DNA of 64,000 nucleotides from Ganoderma boninense. Its lineage: Eukaryota; Basidiomycota; Agaricomycetes; Polyporales; Polyporaceae. The DNA is taken from assembly GCA_002900995.3 (NCBI GenBank), contig CM035305.1, positions 744,001 to 808,000 on the forward strand. The letters are read 5' to 3'. The notes beneath the pieces were generated by a model. The model worked only from the letters and a program-made list of their open reading frames with translations. It was not told the DNA's origin and made no database searches. Within the stretch, counting starts at the first letter, position 1, and each line of letters begins with the position of its first letter. Shown in pieces: positions 45,291-55,819 of this stretch. Position numbers and translations under genes: made by a program.

Positions 45291-46231
45291 TTAATCGGTA
45301 TTACGGGAGACAGTGCGGTCTATCATCTATGTAGGAACTAACTTGGGCTGTCATGGATCATTTATTTCGGCGTATGGTCCTTTACACGATACCATGCCCT
45401 GTTAGAGACAATGCACACGGGGACTAACATTTTGCGCGGGCTTCCCTTCAGGAGGATGTGAGTCTAAGGAAACAGGACATGCGAGAGTCCCGCACCTTGC
45501 ACGTCTGAATCCAGTAATGCATAGAGATTTCACCCATGACGGGGCAACGAATGTTTTATCCTCTGTCAGATATTATGATTATGCGGCTGATGGGCGCCGG
45601 ACTGTATTGGTGACTACCTAGGAATACGATGTGGATCCGGGGAACGGAAGATGTGGGTGCGATGCCTCTAATGTAGCAGATGGATGCAATAAACCGTGAA
45701 GTGTGTCGTGTAAACGGAGATGGAGTCTAAAAATCTAGAGAATCTAACGGACGTGAAGCAGATACCTATGACCAAAGGGTACACGGGGAAGCCGTAGCTC
45801 GCGCGTATACATCTATACGACGAAATCCGGAAACTAGCCAGAAGTCAAGTCTAGATGGAAAAGTCATCATCTACGTAGTAAGCGTCACAGGTCATAACAC
45901 AGTGTCGTTCGCCGGCCTCTGTGCAAGGCCCGATATTCTAGGGCATCGCAAAGAGACGGGGCCTGGCGTTCACTGGTTGAGGACCAGATTGAGGTGCGCG
46001 CGAGTCGAGGAACCTTGAACCATAAACAGGTGGAGGGGCCATGCGATGCGGAGTAAGATCGTGGGGAATCTAATGATGAAACCACCCTGTGTCTGCTTGG
46101 CAAGGACGCGGAGGGTGTGGTGGCTAGTCTCGGACCCATTCTAACCTGAATATGAGTGTGCGGTGATAGCTTTAGGCTATACAGAAGTGAATTACCGTGG
46201 AACTCTGTGCCGTACGCCGGGGGCTAGTTGG
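45291..46231. other. Convergent intergenic region
   Basis: This is 940 bases between the 3' ends of the second glucosidase and the carrier gene. No supported gene; open frames are short and lack motifs. Confidence 0.5.
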
Positions 46232-48295
46232 CTACAAGAGCAGAAGCGCGACTGCAGTGAGCGCTCTGTAGATATTCGGACAGTGAGCTCCATATCCACG
46301 ATGTGTATGTATCGGTTAGGGTGACGTACGATGACGAGAAGAACATGAAGATGTCTTGGAGAAAGAGAGTAAGGATCGACTCAAGCGTTGGCAGCTGCAG
46401 AGAGCGAGTACTCACATTGAACGAGCAGGAAGGCCTGTCGGACAATGGTCAGCGGCCGGCTAATATGCCGAGCAAGAGAGTGAGCTTACCGAAAGCGTGT
46501 CGACATTCCCATCGGGCGAGTAGAGCGATGCGACAATTAGCTGGCTGTCCACACAGACGATCGTTAGCCTCTCCAGAACGGCAAAGCGGTCAACAAATGG
46601 AGAGTGGCAGGGGAAACGAGGATCCAAGCCAAGAACGCACTTTACAGCAGTCGGCGTGCCGCTCAGGAACATCATGACAAACCGGAGGGCCTTCTCGTCC
46701 TTGTGCACGAAGCCGGCCTTGGTCATCGCCTGGACGAGCAGGATGCCGATGACAGGGAGCACGGCCATCTTCGCCATCGTCGTGACGAACATCGCCGTCA
46801 CGGGCAGCCGCGAGAGCGGGCGGGGGATCTTGATGCGCGCGAAGCTCGCCCCGAGCAGGATGAGCGCGAGCGGGACGCAGATCCCGCCCATAAAGCTCGC
46901 TGTGCCCCAGCAAGAGGATCAGCTTCGGTAGAAACGAGCGAAAGGCACGGCGAATACCAATCACCATAACTTACCGGTGTCGATCATGAACGCCAGGGGG
47001 GGCCGGCCGTCGGGGCCCCTGAAGGTCGGTCCGCCAGTCGCAGATACGTCCACGAACAGCGCCTTCAGCGGCTGGATGAGCGCGATTGGGAGCGAGACCG
47101 CGAGCGTGCATGTGACGGGCGTTATGAGCGCACCCAGCGGACGGAACACGCGCACGATCTTCTGAGGAAGCGAGGGGATGTTGAGGGTCTCGCTGCGCTG
47201 CCCGATGCTTTGCGTGTCGAAGTTGCGAATCGAGTGGGCTGGGGTCGGCGGAGGGACAGGCGGGAGCGCGGACGGCGCCGAAGACGCGGACACTGAAGGT
47301 CGCCGTTGTTGCTGGACCGGTGCAGCGGTTGTGGACAGGCGTGAGGTCCTCCTGGCGAGCTGGACGTCTGGGTCGGGGTTTGGTCTGTCGACGTCTTCGG
47401 AGAGCTCTGGGACCACGACGGCGCTTTCGGCCGAAAAGCCCTTCTCCTTCTCGAGCACGCATTTCTCGACGTCAACTTTGGCTGTGTTGACCTCGGCTGC
47501 GGCGAAAGGATTTGTGACCGATTGGTGGAGGATATGGCGTGTGACGAAGGAACCGAGGGGCTTTTCCTTCCAGGTGACACGGACCTCCGCTGCCTCCCCT
47601 TGCGGGACGCCGGGCCGATAGTCCCATGATAGCGAGTGGGCGGCGCCGAGCATCCAGAAGACAATGTGGTACGAGACGATGAAGATAGACACGTAGGAAA
47701 CGCCAACTGAGTTTGAGAAGCCTGTCAGAAAGCCTGTTCGAAATTTTCGCAAAGCGTTCATGACTCACGGGCTGGGTCCGTCTCGGGATTGAAGGGGGCT
47801 TGCTGGGTAACGGAAAGAACGACCGCAGTGGCTGGAACTGCAGGTGAGCATTGAAAGGTTGCATTAAAAACGAAGATACTGACGTAGGTTACCCCAATTG
47901 CTCATGCCCGTCAGGACAACAATGCCTTGCCAGAAGTCGCGGGGAACGTAGCAGAACTCACGGACCAACAAGCCAGAGAGAAAACCAATGCCTTGGTATG
48001 TGAAGGCGATCAAAAACAAAGGTCCCAGTGCCGATATGTTGGAGGGTGTGAAGGCAGGGACCACATTCGCGAAGAGGAGGGCAGGGAGGGCTACGTTCAT
48101 GGAGACCTGCGATGCTCCACGAGACGCCGCTGGAGGAAACATACCCATCTTGGCCAGGACATATCCAGAGATGATTGTAATAAACCTATGAAGTACAAGT
48201 GAGCACGATTTGAAGGCATGAATGGGGAGGACGATGGCGTACGTCTTGATTAGGGGCATGATGCCCGAGTAGATAAGAAAGGCGGCGGACGGCAT
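46232..48295 (-). CDS. ECM3-like auxin efflux carrier family transporter
   Basis: Nine exons (48295-48243, 48185-47884, 47837-47769, 47706-46975, 46899-46641, 46544-46490, 46434-46416, 46354-46330, 46265-46232) total 1548 bases, 515 residues. About ten membrane segments are split by a hydrophilic loop of roughly 130 residues (Ser/Pro/Gln-rich, around residues 175-300). Motifs typical of the AEC/membrane transport protein family: GYVLAKMGMFP, NVALPALLFANVVPAF, LTGMSNWGNL, GGICVPLALILLGASFAR, and the end block NQLIVASLYSPDGNVDTLS with VQYIFMFFSSSALTAVALLL. Yeast homologues (Ecm3, YNL095C) lie in the ER or plasma membrane; the substrate is unknown. The last three exons are only 19, 25 and 34 bases. 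A TATA box lies 84 bases upstream. A decayed second copy follows at 49690-49975. Confidence 0.92.
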
Positions 48296-48378
48296 GGCGG
48301 TAATGACTCGGGACCTCGAAGGGTCGACTCAGAATTGAGGGCCTTCAACGATGCGACGGTGAGCAGCCACACGCAGCA

Positions 48379-48386
48379 CTTTTATA
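48379..48386 (-). promoter_or_regulatory. TATA box of the carrier gene
   Basis: Reads TATAAAAG on the minus strand, 84 bases before the ATG at 48295. Confidence 0.65.
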
Positions 48387-48607
48387 CCCTTGGCGGGCGC
48401 GTTTGGGGGAGGCGGGAGAGTGGAGGTAGCGGACGAAACGCACGCACGCACGCACGCAAGCAGTTTTGTGATTCATGTCGGCCTCGTGTGACCCTCGCCT
48501 GCTCTTCTTGAGGCCGATTCTCGGGAAAAACAGCACAGAGCAGTGATAGTCGCATCTGCCCCGGCCCGGAGTGCATTGCGGCGCTTAGCGGAAGTCGAGT
48601 TTGAGTT

Positions 48608-48994
48608 TACAGTGCTTTGCATATCAAACTGCAGTCGACGTTCGCGCGTCGAGCTGTTTGCCCCTGTTTACAACGCCGTCCGTCAGCGCCTGCCTGCCCC
48701 GTCGAGACCGCTTCGAGACCGGGTACCCCTCATCTCCCTCGGCCAGCACGAGTTCTTCGCCCCAGTTTGCTGTCGGAAGCTATGGATTGAAGTGGGGTGG
48801 GTCATACTAATATAATCTGAATCCGACGACAATGAAGTGAGGAGTACGCTTTGTCCACAAGAAATGCCCGTCAAGTACTTGTTCTCCGGGAGGGCCGGCT
48901 TTGGATCCCGTAGCCGTTAGCCGTCGGCGGCACAAATACGAGCAAACAGGTTTTGCGCGTGGAACGACTGCAGTTTGATATGCAAAGCACTGTA
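48608..48994. repeat. Inverted repeat with perfect 30-base arms
   Basis: Bases 48608-48637 and 48965-48994 are exact reverse complements (core TGCTTTGCATATCAAACTGC). Weaker inverted similarity extends outward (GTCGAGTTTGAG against GTCGAATTCAAACTC) and inward (CTGTTTGC). The loop is about 330 bases and has no coding capacity that I can support. The structure resembles a small non-autonomous DNA element, but no clear target-site duplication was seen. Confidence 0.75.
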
Positions 48995-49025
48995 GTTTGA
49001 GTTTGAATTCGACAGGAACGCTTCC

Positions 49026-49689
49026 TTGCGCGCACAAATGGCGGATTGGAATGGCGGTTATCTGCTGTCACAGTACGTCAGCCTATAGTGTGCCAGAACA
49101 TACGTCAGAGTCCTGAAATCTCACCTCACCACTCAGATCGCCTTCGTTTGCGACCGGTTGGTCATGCCGTAACAAAGAGCATCAATTCTTGAAGAACGAG
49201 AGGCTGCGGTGAAATGCGGGATGGCGAGGCTTCGAGGGACAAAAAATGTTCATGAGACGTAGCCGATGGTATGTATGAAACGCGCAGGACAGGTGCCACA
49301 GTCCATGCACGAGGAAAAGGGATGTGAGGCGACCCGAACATGCGTTCGCAGATGTAGATCTAAGTAAATGCAAATGGATGTAGGGGGGGGGGTAACTTGT
49401 GGGTATCTATGTAACCGTAGTGGTGTGGTTCCAAGCAGAAAACCAGCCTTCTCTCGGAAAACCTGGGTAGGCTCGGCCAGTGCTTGGCAGTGGAGTCCTG
49501 GTGGATGAGCGGGTTAACCTTCTACCATGAGCAGGCCGATGCGGTGTCCACGTTGGTTTCAAAGCGGAAGGCCACTGAGTCCTTTGGGTCAAGACAAGTA
49601 GTGAACATGATGAAGGACATCGAGTCTTGCTACGTCGAAGGGGAGTTTTGGACGGCACTTCGGTAGAAGGCAAAACGCCACGGCACGAT
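49026..49689. other. Intergenic region
   Basis: This lies between the inverted repeat and the carrier relic. It includes a run of nine G at 49384-49392. Some further carrier-like remnants may extend to about 49410, but none could be aligned with confidence. Confidence 0.4.
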
Positions 49690-49975
49690 AAGCAAGAGGG
49701 GAACTGCGATCCCGCCCATGAAGTTGATTGATACACCAGGCGAATCAGTTTCGGTCCTGCACGGTACACTAGCAGAGGGGATAACTGACTCACCAATCTT
49801 GATGATGAGCTCCAGAGGGGGAAGACCGTTGGGGGGCTAGAAATTGTCCGCCAAATGCGACGTGCTGACGAAGAGCGCCTTCCGAGGCCAGATGACAGCG
49901 ATGGGAGACGACACAGCGAGGTCACACGTAAGAGGGCGACGAGTGCATGCAATGATGCCTCCAGTCATAGGTTGG
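49690..49975 (-). pseudogene. Decayed carrier (AEC) gene fragment
   Basis: Reading the minus strand from about 49975: CDLAVSSPIAVIWPRKALFV matches CTLAVSLPIALIQPLKALFV of the intact carrier, followed by an in-frame stop (TAG at about 49838), then PPNGLPPLELIIKI against PDGRPPLAFMIDT. After a stretch corresponding to an intron (donor-like GTGAGT preserved) comes INFMGGIAVPLLLIV, matching ASFMGGICVPLALIL. Only the region around that intron is recognisable; the N-terminal half and the extreme C-terminus are absent. This is a relic of a tandem duplicate of the gene at 46232-48295. Confidence 0.8.
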
Positions 49976-50108
49976 AGTCCCGTACGACGAGATGCCTAGC
50001 GGAATCTGTTGTCGTAAACGTTAGCGAATAGACGATGAGGTTCGTTTCAAATCCTGATACATTGCTAAGACCCTAATGCAAGGATATTACACGTGAGTAT
50101 CACAACAT

Positions 50109-52344
50109 CTATCGTCTCCTTTTGCGACCAGCCTTGTCGCCGCTTTGCAGCGACTTCATCACGGCTGCTTTTTGGCGATTTTTGTTCTTCACGTTCGCAC
50201 TCGTGTAGAAGTTCGCCGCCTTTTTCTGTGGGCGACGTCAGCACCAGCGAGGTTTTGAACCAGGAGGGATCACCATGTCAAAGACACTTACCTTGTTCGT
50301 GGTCATGCGAGCCGCCTTCTGCGGGCGGGAAGACTCCTCATCCGACTCGCCCGACTCCACAGCCTCTTCATCGCTGAGCTTGCTGAAAACTGTGACGGGT
50401 TCCTGCTGATCGCTCTCCGCCTTCTCGGGCACCTGGTCTCCCTTGAACACGTCGTTCCATCCCAACTCCTCCTCCTCTTCTTCCTCTACCGCCTCTTCCT
50501 CTTCGTCACTACCCTCAATCTCTCCATCCCCGTCCTCTTCCGGCTCATCCTCCTCCAGCGGCCGAACATCCTCGCCCACAAACGAGTTCTTCTGCATGAT
50601 CGACCCGAGGTGCTGCGTGACATGGAGCTGCCTCTCCTCTTCACGCCCAGCCGCAGCCTTGCCCTTGCCCTTCGCGTCCTTGCCCGCGACCCTCGCCTTC
50701 TTCGCCTCCGCCCTGTTCAGCTCCTCCGTGCGCTCCGGCGGCGGCGCGAAGAACGGTATCCGCCCGCGCACCCAGTCGCTCAGCAGGATCTTCGCGACCG
50801 CCTCGCGGTCCGGCTCGCCGCCCTTGAGCAGCCTGCCCTTCATGCGCGCGAGCTTGTCCAGGAACGCCTCCGAATCCCACCCCTGCGCGGGGTCGTCCGC
50901 GTCGGGCAGCGGCACGCCGTACGTGCGGGAGAGGTAGATCGGCTTGACGCGCTCCATGAGCGTCGGGATGTGCTCCGAGGGCGTCGCGAGCGCCTCGACG
51001 CGCACGACGCCCTTCAGGACCGTCGCCGTCTGCGAGTCGCGGGCGGAGGTGGGTACTATGCCCGGGCAGTCGATGAGGTATATGCGCTTGGTGAGCGTGA
51101 TGTACTGCCAGACCTTGGTCTCGCCGGGGACGGGCGCGACGTTGCAGACCTTGCCGGCCTTGAGGGTATTGATGACGCTTGACTTGCCGACGTTGGGGTA
51201 TCCGATGAAGCCGACGGAGATCTGCTTCTTGTCCGAGTGTAGCTGCGAAAACTGGCGGAGTAGCTGGATGAGGGAGCCCTTGCCGAAAGAGTGGTTCGGG
51301 GAAGCGTGGAAGGCGAGCGTGGGGTAACGGGGGGTTAGGTGCTGGATATAGCGAGCCTATCATGACAAGGCATTCAATGTAGGACTATCAAACAATAGCA
51401 TGTAGGAACAGTAGACGTACAGTGACCCAATTTGGGACCAGGTCACATTTGTTGATGACGAGGACAACTTGCTTGTGGGCCTTCTCCTTCCGTACGAACT
51501 CCAGAACGGACTCGCAAAGCGTGCCCAGGGGATCGCGAGCGTCGATGACATGAATGATCACGTCGGATGAGTCGATGACCTTGTACAACTCCCCATATAT
51601 GCGGCGCGAGGTTCCTTTTGCATAAATAGGCTCGATGATGTCTGCGTGTGTCTGGAAGTCGTCGGCGCCAGAAGTCGAGGCTACGGGTCCGTCCTCCCCC
51701 TGCGCGGCGCTCTCACGTTCCTCCGCTGCGGCTTCGCTCACTTTCAAAAGCTCTTCGAAGGTGCCAACATCGATACGGGGCTTCTTGCGTTGAGCTTTTG
51801 GGCCGAACGTGTCCTTGAACGTCTCCGTCTCCAGTATATGCGAACGCTAGCCACAGCAGGATTGGTACAATCTCCTCATGAAAAATGGAATTGACGCACC
51901 TTGCGCAGATTCGGGTTGGAAGCATCGTCCAGAAGAGACATAGGGAGCTTGTTGCGGCGCAGGAGGACTGAATACGGGTCATTCTGTTTCGTAGAAAGGC
52001 TTGTCCGGAAGTGGTCCAGGGCGGTCTGAGAGATCACCCTTGTGTTTCCTGAGGAGGGGCCTAAGCTTCTCCAGGACGCATGCAGCGAGATACGACGTAC
52101 CGAACCACCGCCTATCTGGCTGAACCCTCCCCGGCTTCGTCTCATCCTCTCCCTTCTGGAATGCTGCGGCCTGGATGATCCTGCCGTCTTTGTCGCGGAC
52201 GGCCTTGCCGCCCTTGAGCATCTTGAGGCGGTTCGCGGTCTTGGCATTGTGGTAGAAGTTCTCGCCTTTGACCTTTTTGATATACGGTTGTGAAGTCGAA
52301 GAGCGAGTTTTGGAGGAAGCGGGGCTTTTCGTTGAGGGCGCCAT
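50109..52344 (-). CDS. nog2: Nucleolar GTPase Nog2 (60S assembly)
   Basis: Five exons (52344-52101, 52048-51900, 51846-51421, 51356-50292, 50225-50109) sum to 2001 bases, 666 residues. The GTPase is circularly permuted as in the YlqF/Nog2 family: G4 NKCDLVP (about residue 267) comes before G1 [10 protein letters not shown] (about 318) and G3 DCPG. The N-terminal signature includes [51 protein letters not shown] and [20 protein letters not shown]. The C-terminus is strongly acidic ([20 protein letters not shown]), then basic. Nog2/Nug2 binds pre-60S particles in the nucleolus and nucleus and checks assembly before export. Length is usual for fungal members. All introns are canonical. Confidence 0.96.
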
Positions 52345-52833
52345 GGCTGCCGACGCCGAGCGAGACGTTCAGGACGAGCAGGAGTAGAGACTGTAGAGGG
52401 CGCTTACAAGAATTTCCGCTTTCACGTGGTGTAGACGCTCAAGCCTTGGACACCGACTGAGCTCATGATAGCGAGCGCGATAGTATCCCAAGCCTAGCTA
52501 CTGGAACGTCGAGCGGTGCAAGGCAAGAATGTCTTACTTGGGGAAATACAACAAGGGTACTAGCTTTGTAGTTCTATGATGTCCATGATGTGGATTTCGA
52601 CCCATCGTGCTCACACACTCCTCCTCTGCCAGTGAGCGCATCTGCACCGCTCTCAGATAATGCAAGTCAAAATTGAGAACAGCTATAGTGGCGAGACCGT
52701 ATGCGTGAGAGCCATTCACGACCGAGACCATCGAAACATGAGGACGCTGAACTTGAATTGACAACTGGGCAGCGACGAGGATCCAATGACATGTCCGGCA
52801 TGCAACTGATACGATATTTCCACTTGTGGTGGG
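52345..52833. other. Intergenic region
   Basis: This is the promoter of nog2 and the 3' flank of the next minus-strand gene. No gene is seen. Confidence 0.5.
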
Positions 52834-53667
52834 TCAAAGACTAACATAGTGGCTAGGAATCAGACAAAGAGAGAGAACAATGACATGAACATCATCACCG
52901 TCAGTCGACACACATGAAAACTCCCTGCGTCCAAAACGAACAGTGAGAACAGAACGAGCGGTGGGTCGCGAAACCGGACTGACCACTTCATTGTTCCAGT
53001 CAAACCACCATTCGCAGAACGAATCCGGGTACTGCTTGCCCTCGTTCATCGCCTCCTCCAGGATCTTGATGACCTTGTCATACTTGCTGCGTCCGCATAA
53101 CCGGAACTGTTCCCGAATGTCGTAGTTCGACCACAGGGAAACAAGGCCGTCCCACTCGAAAGTGAATGGACGCCCAACATCCAGCTGAAGACCGCATCGA
53201 CGCCGGAGGTCCTCCATCATCAAGCTCCGAGAGGCGCAGATCAAGAAGCTGGCAATCTCTTCGTCCTCCATCCACGTGTCGTCAGTCTCAGAAAAGTCGA
53301 GCACCTCCCTCCCGTCGAACGCCTCCCTGTCTGCCTCGTCGATCTCGATCTTCAGTGAGTGTCGACGCGCGTACTCTAGCGCATATTCATCTTTGAATGG
53401 GAAGCCAAAGCGCCAAAGAGGAGGCGTCTCGCCGTTGATGGCAAGCTCAGAGACACCAATGTCCTTCTGCGGTGCCCGGTTCGCCATGAGTCGCAGCATT
53501 TTCTGTGCACATACGCATGAAAATCAAGTAGTTCAATGTTGAGTGCTGAGTACACGTACAGATTCTTGGGCTTTCCTCGCTGCCTCTGAGTACCTCGTAG
53601 TGTGAACAGGATCGCGCTCTAAAAGATACTGTCCGTCCTCCCAGAGCTCGGGTTGTTTGGTGACCAT
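52834..53667 (-). CDS. Unrecognised protein, two or three exons
   Basis: Exon 1 (53667-53560) encodes MVTKQPELWEDGQYLLERDP and RYSEAARKAQES. A canonical intron leads to exon 2 from 53502. The product is mostly soluble and acidic, with WRFGFPFKDEYALEYARRH, FDGREVLDFSETDDTWMEDE, FLICASRSLMMEDLRRRCG and SFCEWWFDWNNEV. The frame stays open to a stop at 52834. Alternatively, a GTCAGT donor after NNEV and a CTAG acceptor would end the protein at 52841. No domain is recognised. The start may be further upstream, because coding-like sequence continues at 53860-54175 on the same strand, but I could not join it without a stop. Confidence 0.6.
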
Positions 53668-54352
53668 GAGGAGGAAAACAGTGGTAATCAGTGGGGTAGA
53701 GGCGTGTCAATGCCGAGGAACAGTGTGGAAGTCCAAGAGGATCATGGTGGACGAGGCACAGGCTGGAGAAGCCTTAGTGGATGTAGTGGAGGCCTTGTGC
53801 AAGGTTGGTTGAAATATTAGATGGCCAGTGGCGCAAACTAGGCATGTTTGTCTACTTACCTGCGCGACGAGGCCACAACGGATGACAGCAAAGTGAGCAG
53901 TGAGGTACCGCAAACATGATCCCCAGGTGCAATTATCGCTATTGTGGACGGTGTAGAACAGGCAAGAAAGTCTATTGACAAGTAGCGTAAGACGACAGAA
54001 CAAGGGGGAACAGTTGTCACAGGGAGATGTCGACATGCCGCAACATGGAAAACTGAGCTACGACACTTCCTAACCTGCTTAAGCAAAGCCATGATCTCGA
54101 GAGTACAGAGACTCGAAGAGTCACTGGCACTGTCATCAACGGTCGAGCGTACTGACGTCGAGCAGCGTGGCATATCTCTCTGGAGAGAAGGAGAAAACTG
54201 TTCGCGCGCGAGCTTATATATGCCCGTGCACGTGCACATCGCCGAGGTTCCCACGACCGCCCTCGCAGGTGGAACGGCGCCTCCGCTGCAGGCTTCAAAC
54301 TGAAGCTACCAGCTTGTCACTCACCCTTCCTCTCGGTTCGACGGCGCACACG
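53668..54352. other. Divergent region with possible extra minus-strand exon
   Basis: On the minus strand an open frame from about 54173 to 53864 (starting MPRCSTSVRSTVDDSASDS, ending at a GTAAGT donor) has a coding look and could be a 5' exon or a separate short gene. On the plus strand, TATATAT at 54215-54221 lies about 135 bases before the uS15m ATG. Confidence 0.3.
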
Positions 54353-55336
54353 ATGTTGGGAGCACAACTGGCGCAGTGTGAGTGGTGCATGCTCGCAAAC
54401 GCGTTTCTGTGGGGTCCGTCTTACAGGTGTCGATCCAGGCTCGCGGACGCTCGCCTCGTCGAGTTCTGGACGCGCTGCGTCTCTCCACACCTCCGCGGTC
54501 CTCCAGGCCGTGTCAGCCCGGGCGCGCAACTCCCAGCGGACCCTCAAGGCGAATCTGCAGCGGCGCGAGGAGCTCGGACGCCAGGCGCAGCAAAACAGGC
54601 CCCACGTCGTCCTCGGACACAAGGCCGGAGACGATGCCAGGTGGCTCAACTCGGACCTCGCAAAGGTCATCCTCACCGAGGCGGACGTCGTGGCGACCCC
54701 GATACCCTCTCTCGACAGCGCGACGGGGCGGCAGCGGCTGGCGACGTACTACAACTACGGCCTTGGCGAGAAGGAGAAGGAGACGCTGTTCGAGGCCCTG
54801 CCGCAGCTGACGGTCGAGGGAGTCGTTGCGTCGCTGGACTCGGGAGTGCACGGGTACGGACGCACGCTGGCGGAAAAGTACCAGCACGTGGAGCAGATGG
54901 AGCAGGTGAACAGCGTGCACTTTGCGCGGCTAGTCGACTTGCGCAACGCCAACGCGCAGGGCATTGCATACGAGAATCGGCGGCGCATCGTCGCTGCGTT
55001 CTCTGAGCCCGAGAACCCGACAGACACTGGCCGCCCGGAGGTGCAAGGTGCGTGTTTATGTGTTCTCTCGGAGTGAATTGCGCGCAGGTTACCAATCCCT
55101 CCCCCTCCCTCCCTTGACGTCTAGCCGCAATTGCGACGTACCGGATCCGCAACCTGTGGGACCACTTGAGTCGGTGCAAGAAGGATATCGCAAACCGTCG
55201 GAGCTTGCGGAGACTTGTTCATAAGCGGGCTAAGATCCTCCGGTACCTCAAAAGCGTGGACGAGGATAGGTACGATAGGATACTGGAGAGACTAGGGTTG
55301 GAGCGGGGTGCAGTAGAGGGCGAGTTGGTGGTTTGA
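54353..55336 (+). CDS. Mitochondrial small-subunit ribosomal protein uS15m
   Basis: Three exons (54353-54377, 54427-55047, 55125-55336) total 858 bases, 285 residues. The N-terminus is basic and Ser/Ala-rich (SGRAASLHTSAVLQAVSARA), as expected for a mitochondrial targeting sequence. The S15 core lies in the last ~90 residues: ATYRIRNLWDHLSRCKKDIA, NRRSLRRLVHKRAKILRYLK and DEDRYDRILERLGLE, matching the four-helix S15 fold and its 16S/18S rRNA-binding motif. Fungal mitochondrial S15 (MRPS28 in yeast) has a long N-terminal extension like this one. The first exon is only 25 bases. It functions in the mitochondrial ribosome. Confidence 0.9.
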
Positions 55337-55819
55337 GTTTCCGTGCATATCTTAGACCCAACGTATTCATGTCGCAGCACACCCCTGCTTTAATATCGTC
55401 ACACTTCTTGTGAGATCCGTGAGTTCAGGGCACAAGCTAGGGTGCTTTTGCGGGCGTTCGCGGATGTACGCCGCTGTGTTGCCTGGCGGAATGGGGGTCC
55501 CGGAAGGTACGCATGATTGCGGCTCTCTATAAAAGAGCTATAGAGCGTTCGGCAATGCACGGCTGCAGTTGCAACGCCTCAGGAAGATTTTGTGGAGGAC
55601 TTGGGCGAGTGGATCGACGTCTGAGACGTCGGCGACAAGGTGTTTCACGGCCCGCACCGAGGAGGCTTCCGGAGGACGACAGGACCTGCCATATTTGGGA
55701 GCGTGAGCGCACGCGCGTCTGTGGGCTGACGACGGTGGCGGCGGGGCTTGGCTGGGACTCGGAGCACTCTCCCGCACGCAGCCCTCCTTCACCCCCTCTC
55801 CCGCCCCCAACCACCCAGC
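55337..55819. other. Intergenic region, promoter of the RhoGEF gene
   Basis: This contains a TATAAAAG box at 55528-55535. An open frame from 55513 lacks support. The last 60 bases before the ATG are C/T-rich. Confidence 0.5.
55528..55535 (+). promoter_or_regulatory. TATA-like element upstream of the RhoGEF gene
   Basis: TATAAAAG within CTCTCTATAAAAGAGCTA, about 290 bases before the ATG, implying a long 5' leader if used. Confidence 0.4.

Noticed and set aside
48445..48465. ACGC repeats resembling a short array
   Set aside because: Only about five direct ACGC units with no spacers; simple-sequence DNA, not a CRISPR or telomere-type array.
54167..55006. Plus-strand open frame of 279 codons overlapping uS15m
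   Set aside because: It is a frame shadow of the uS15m exons; the S15 motif lies in the other frame and the long frame has no motif.
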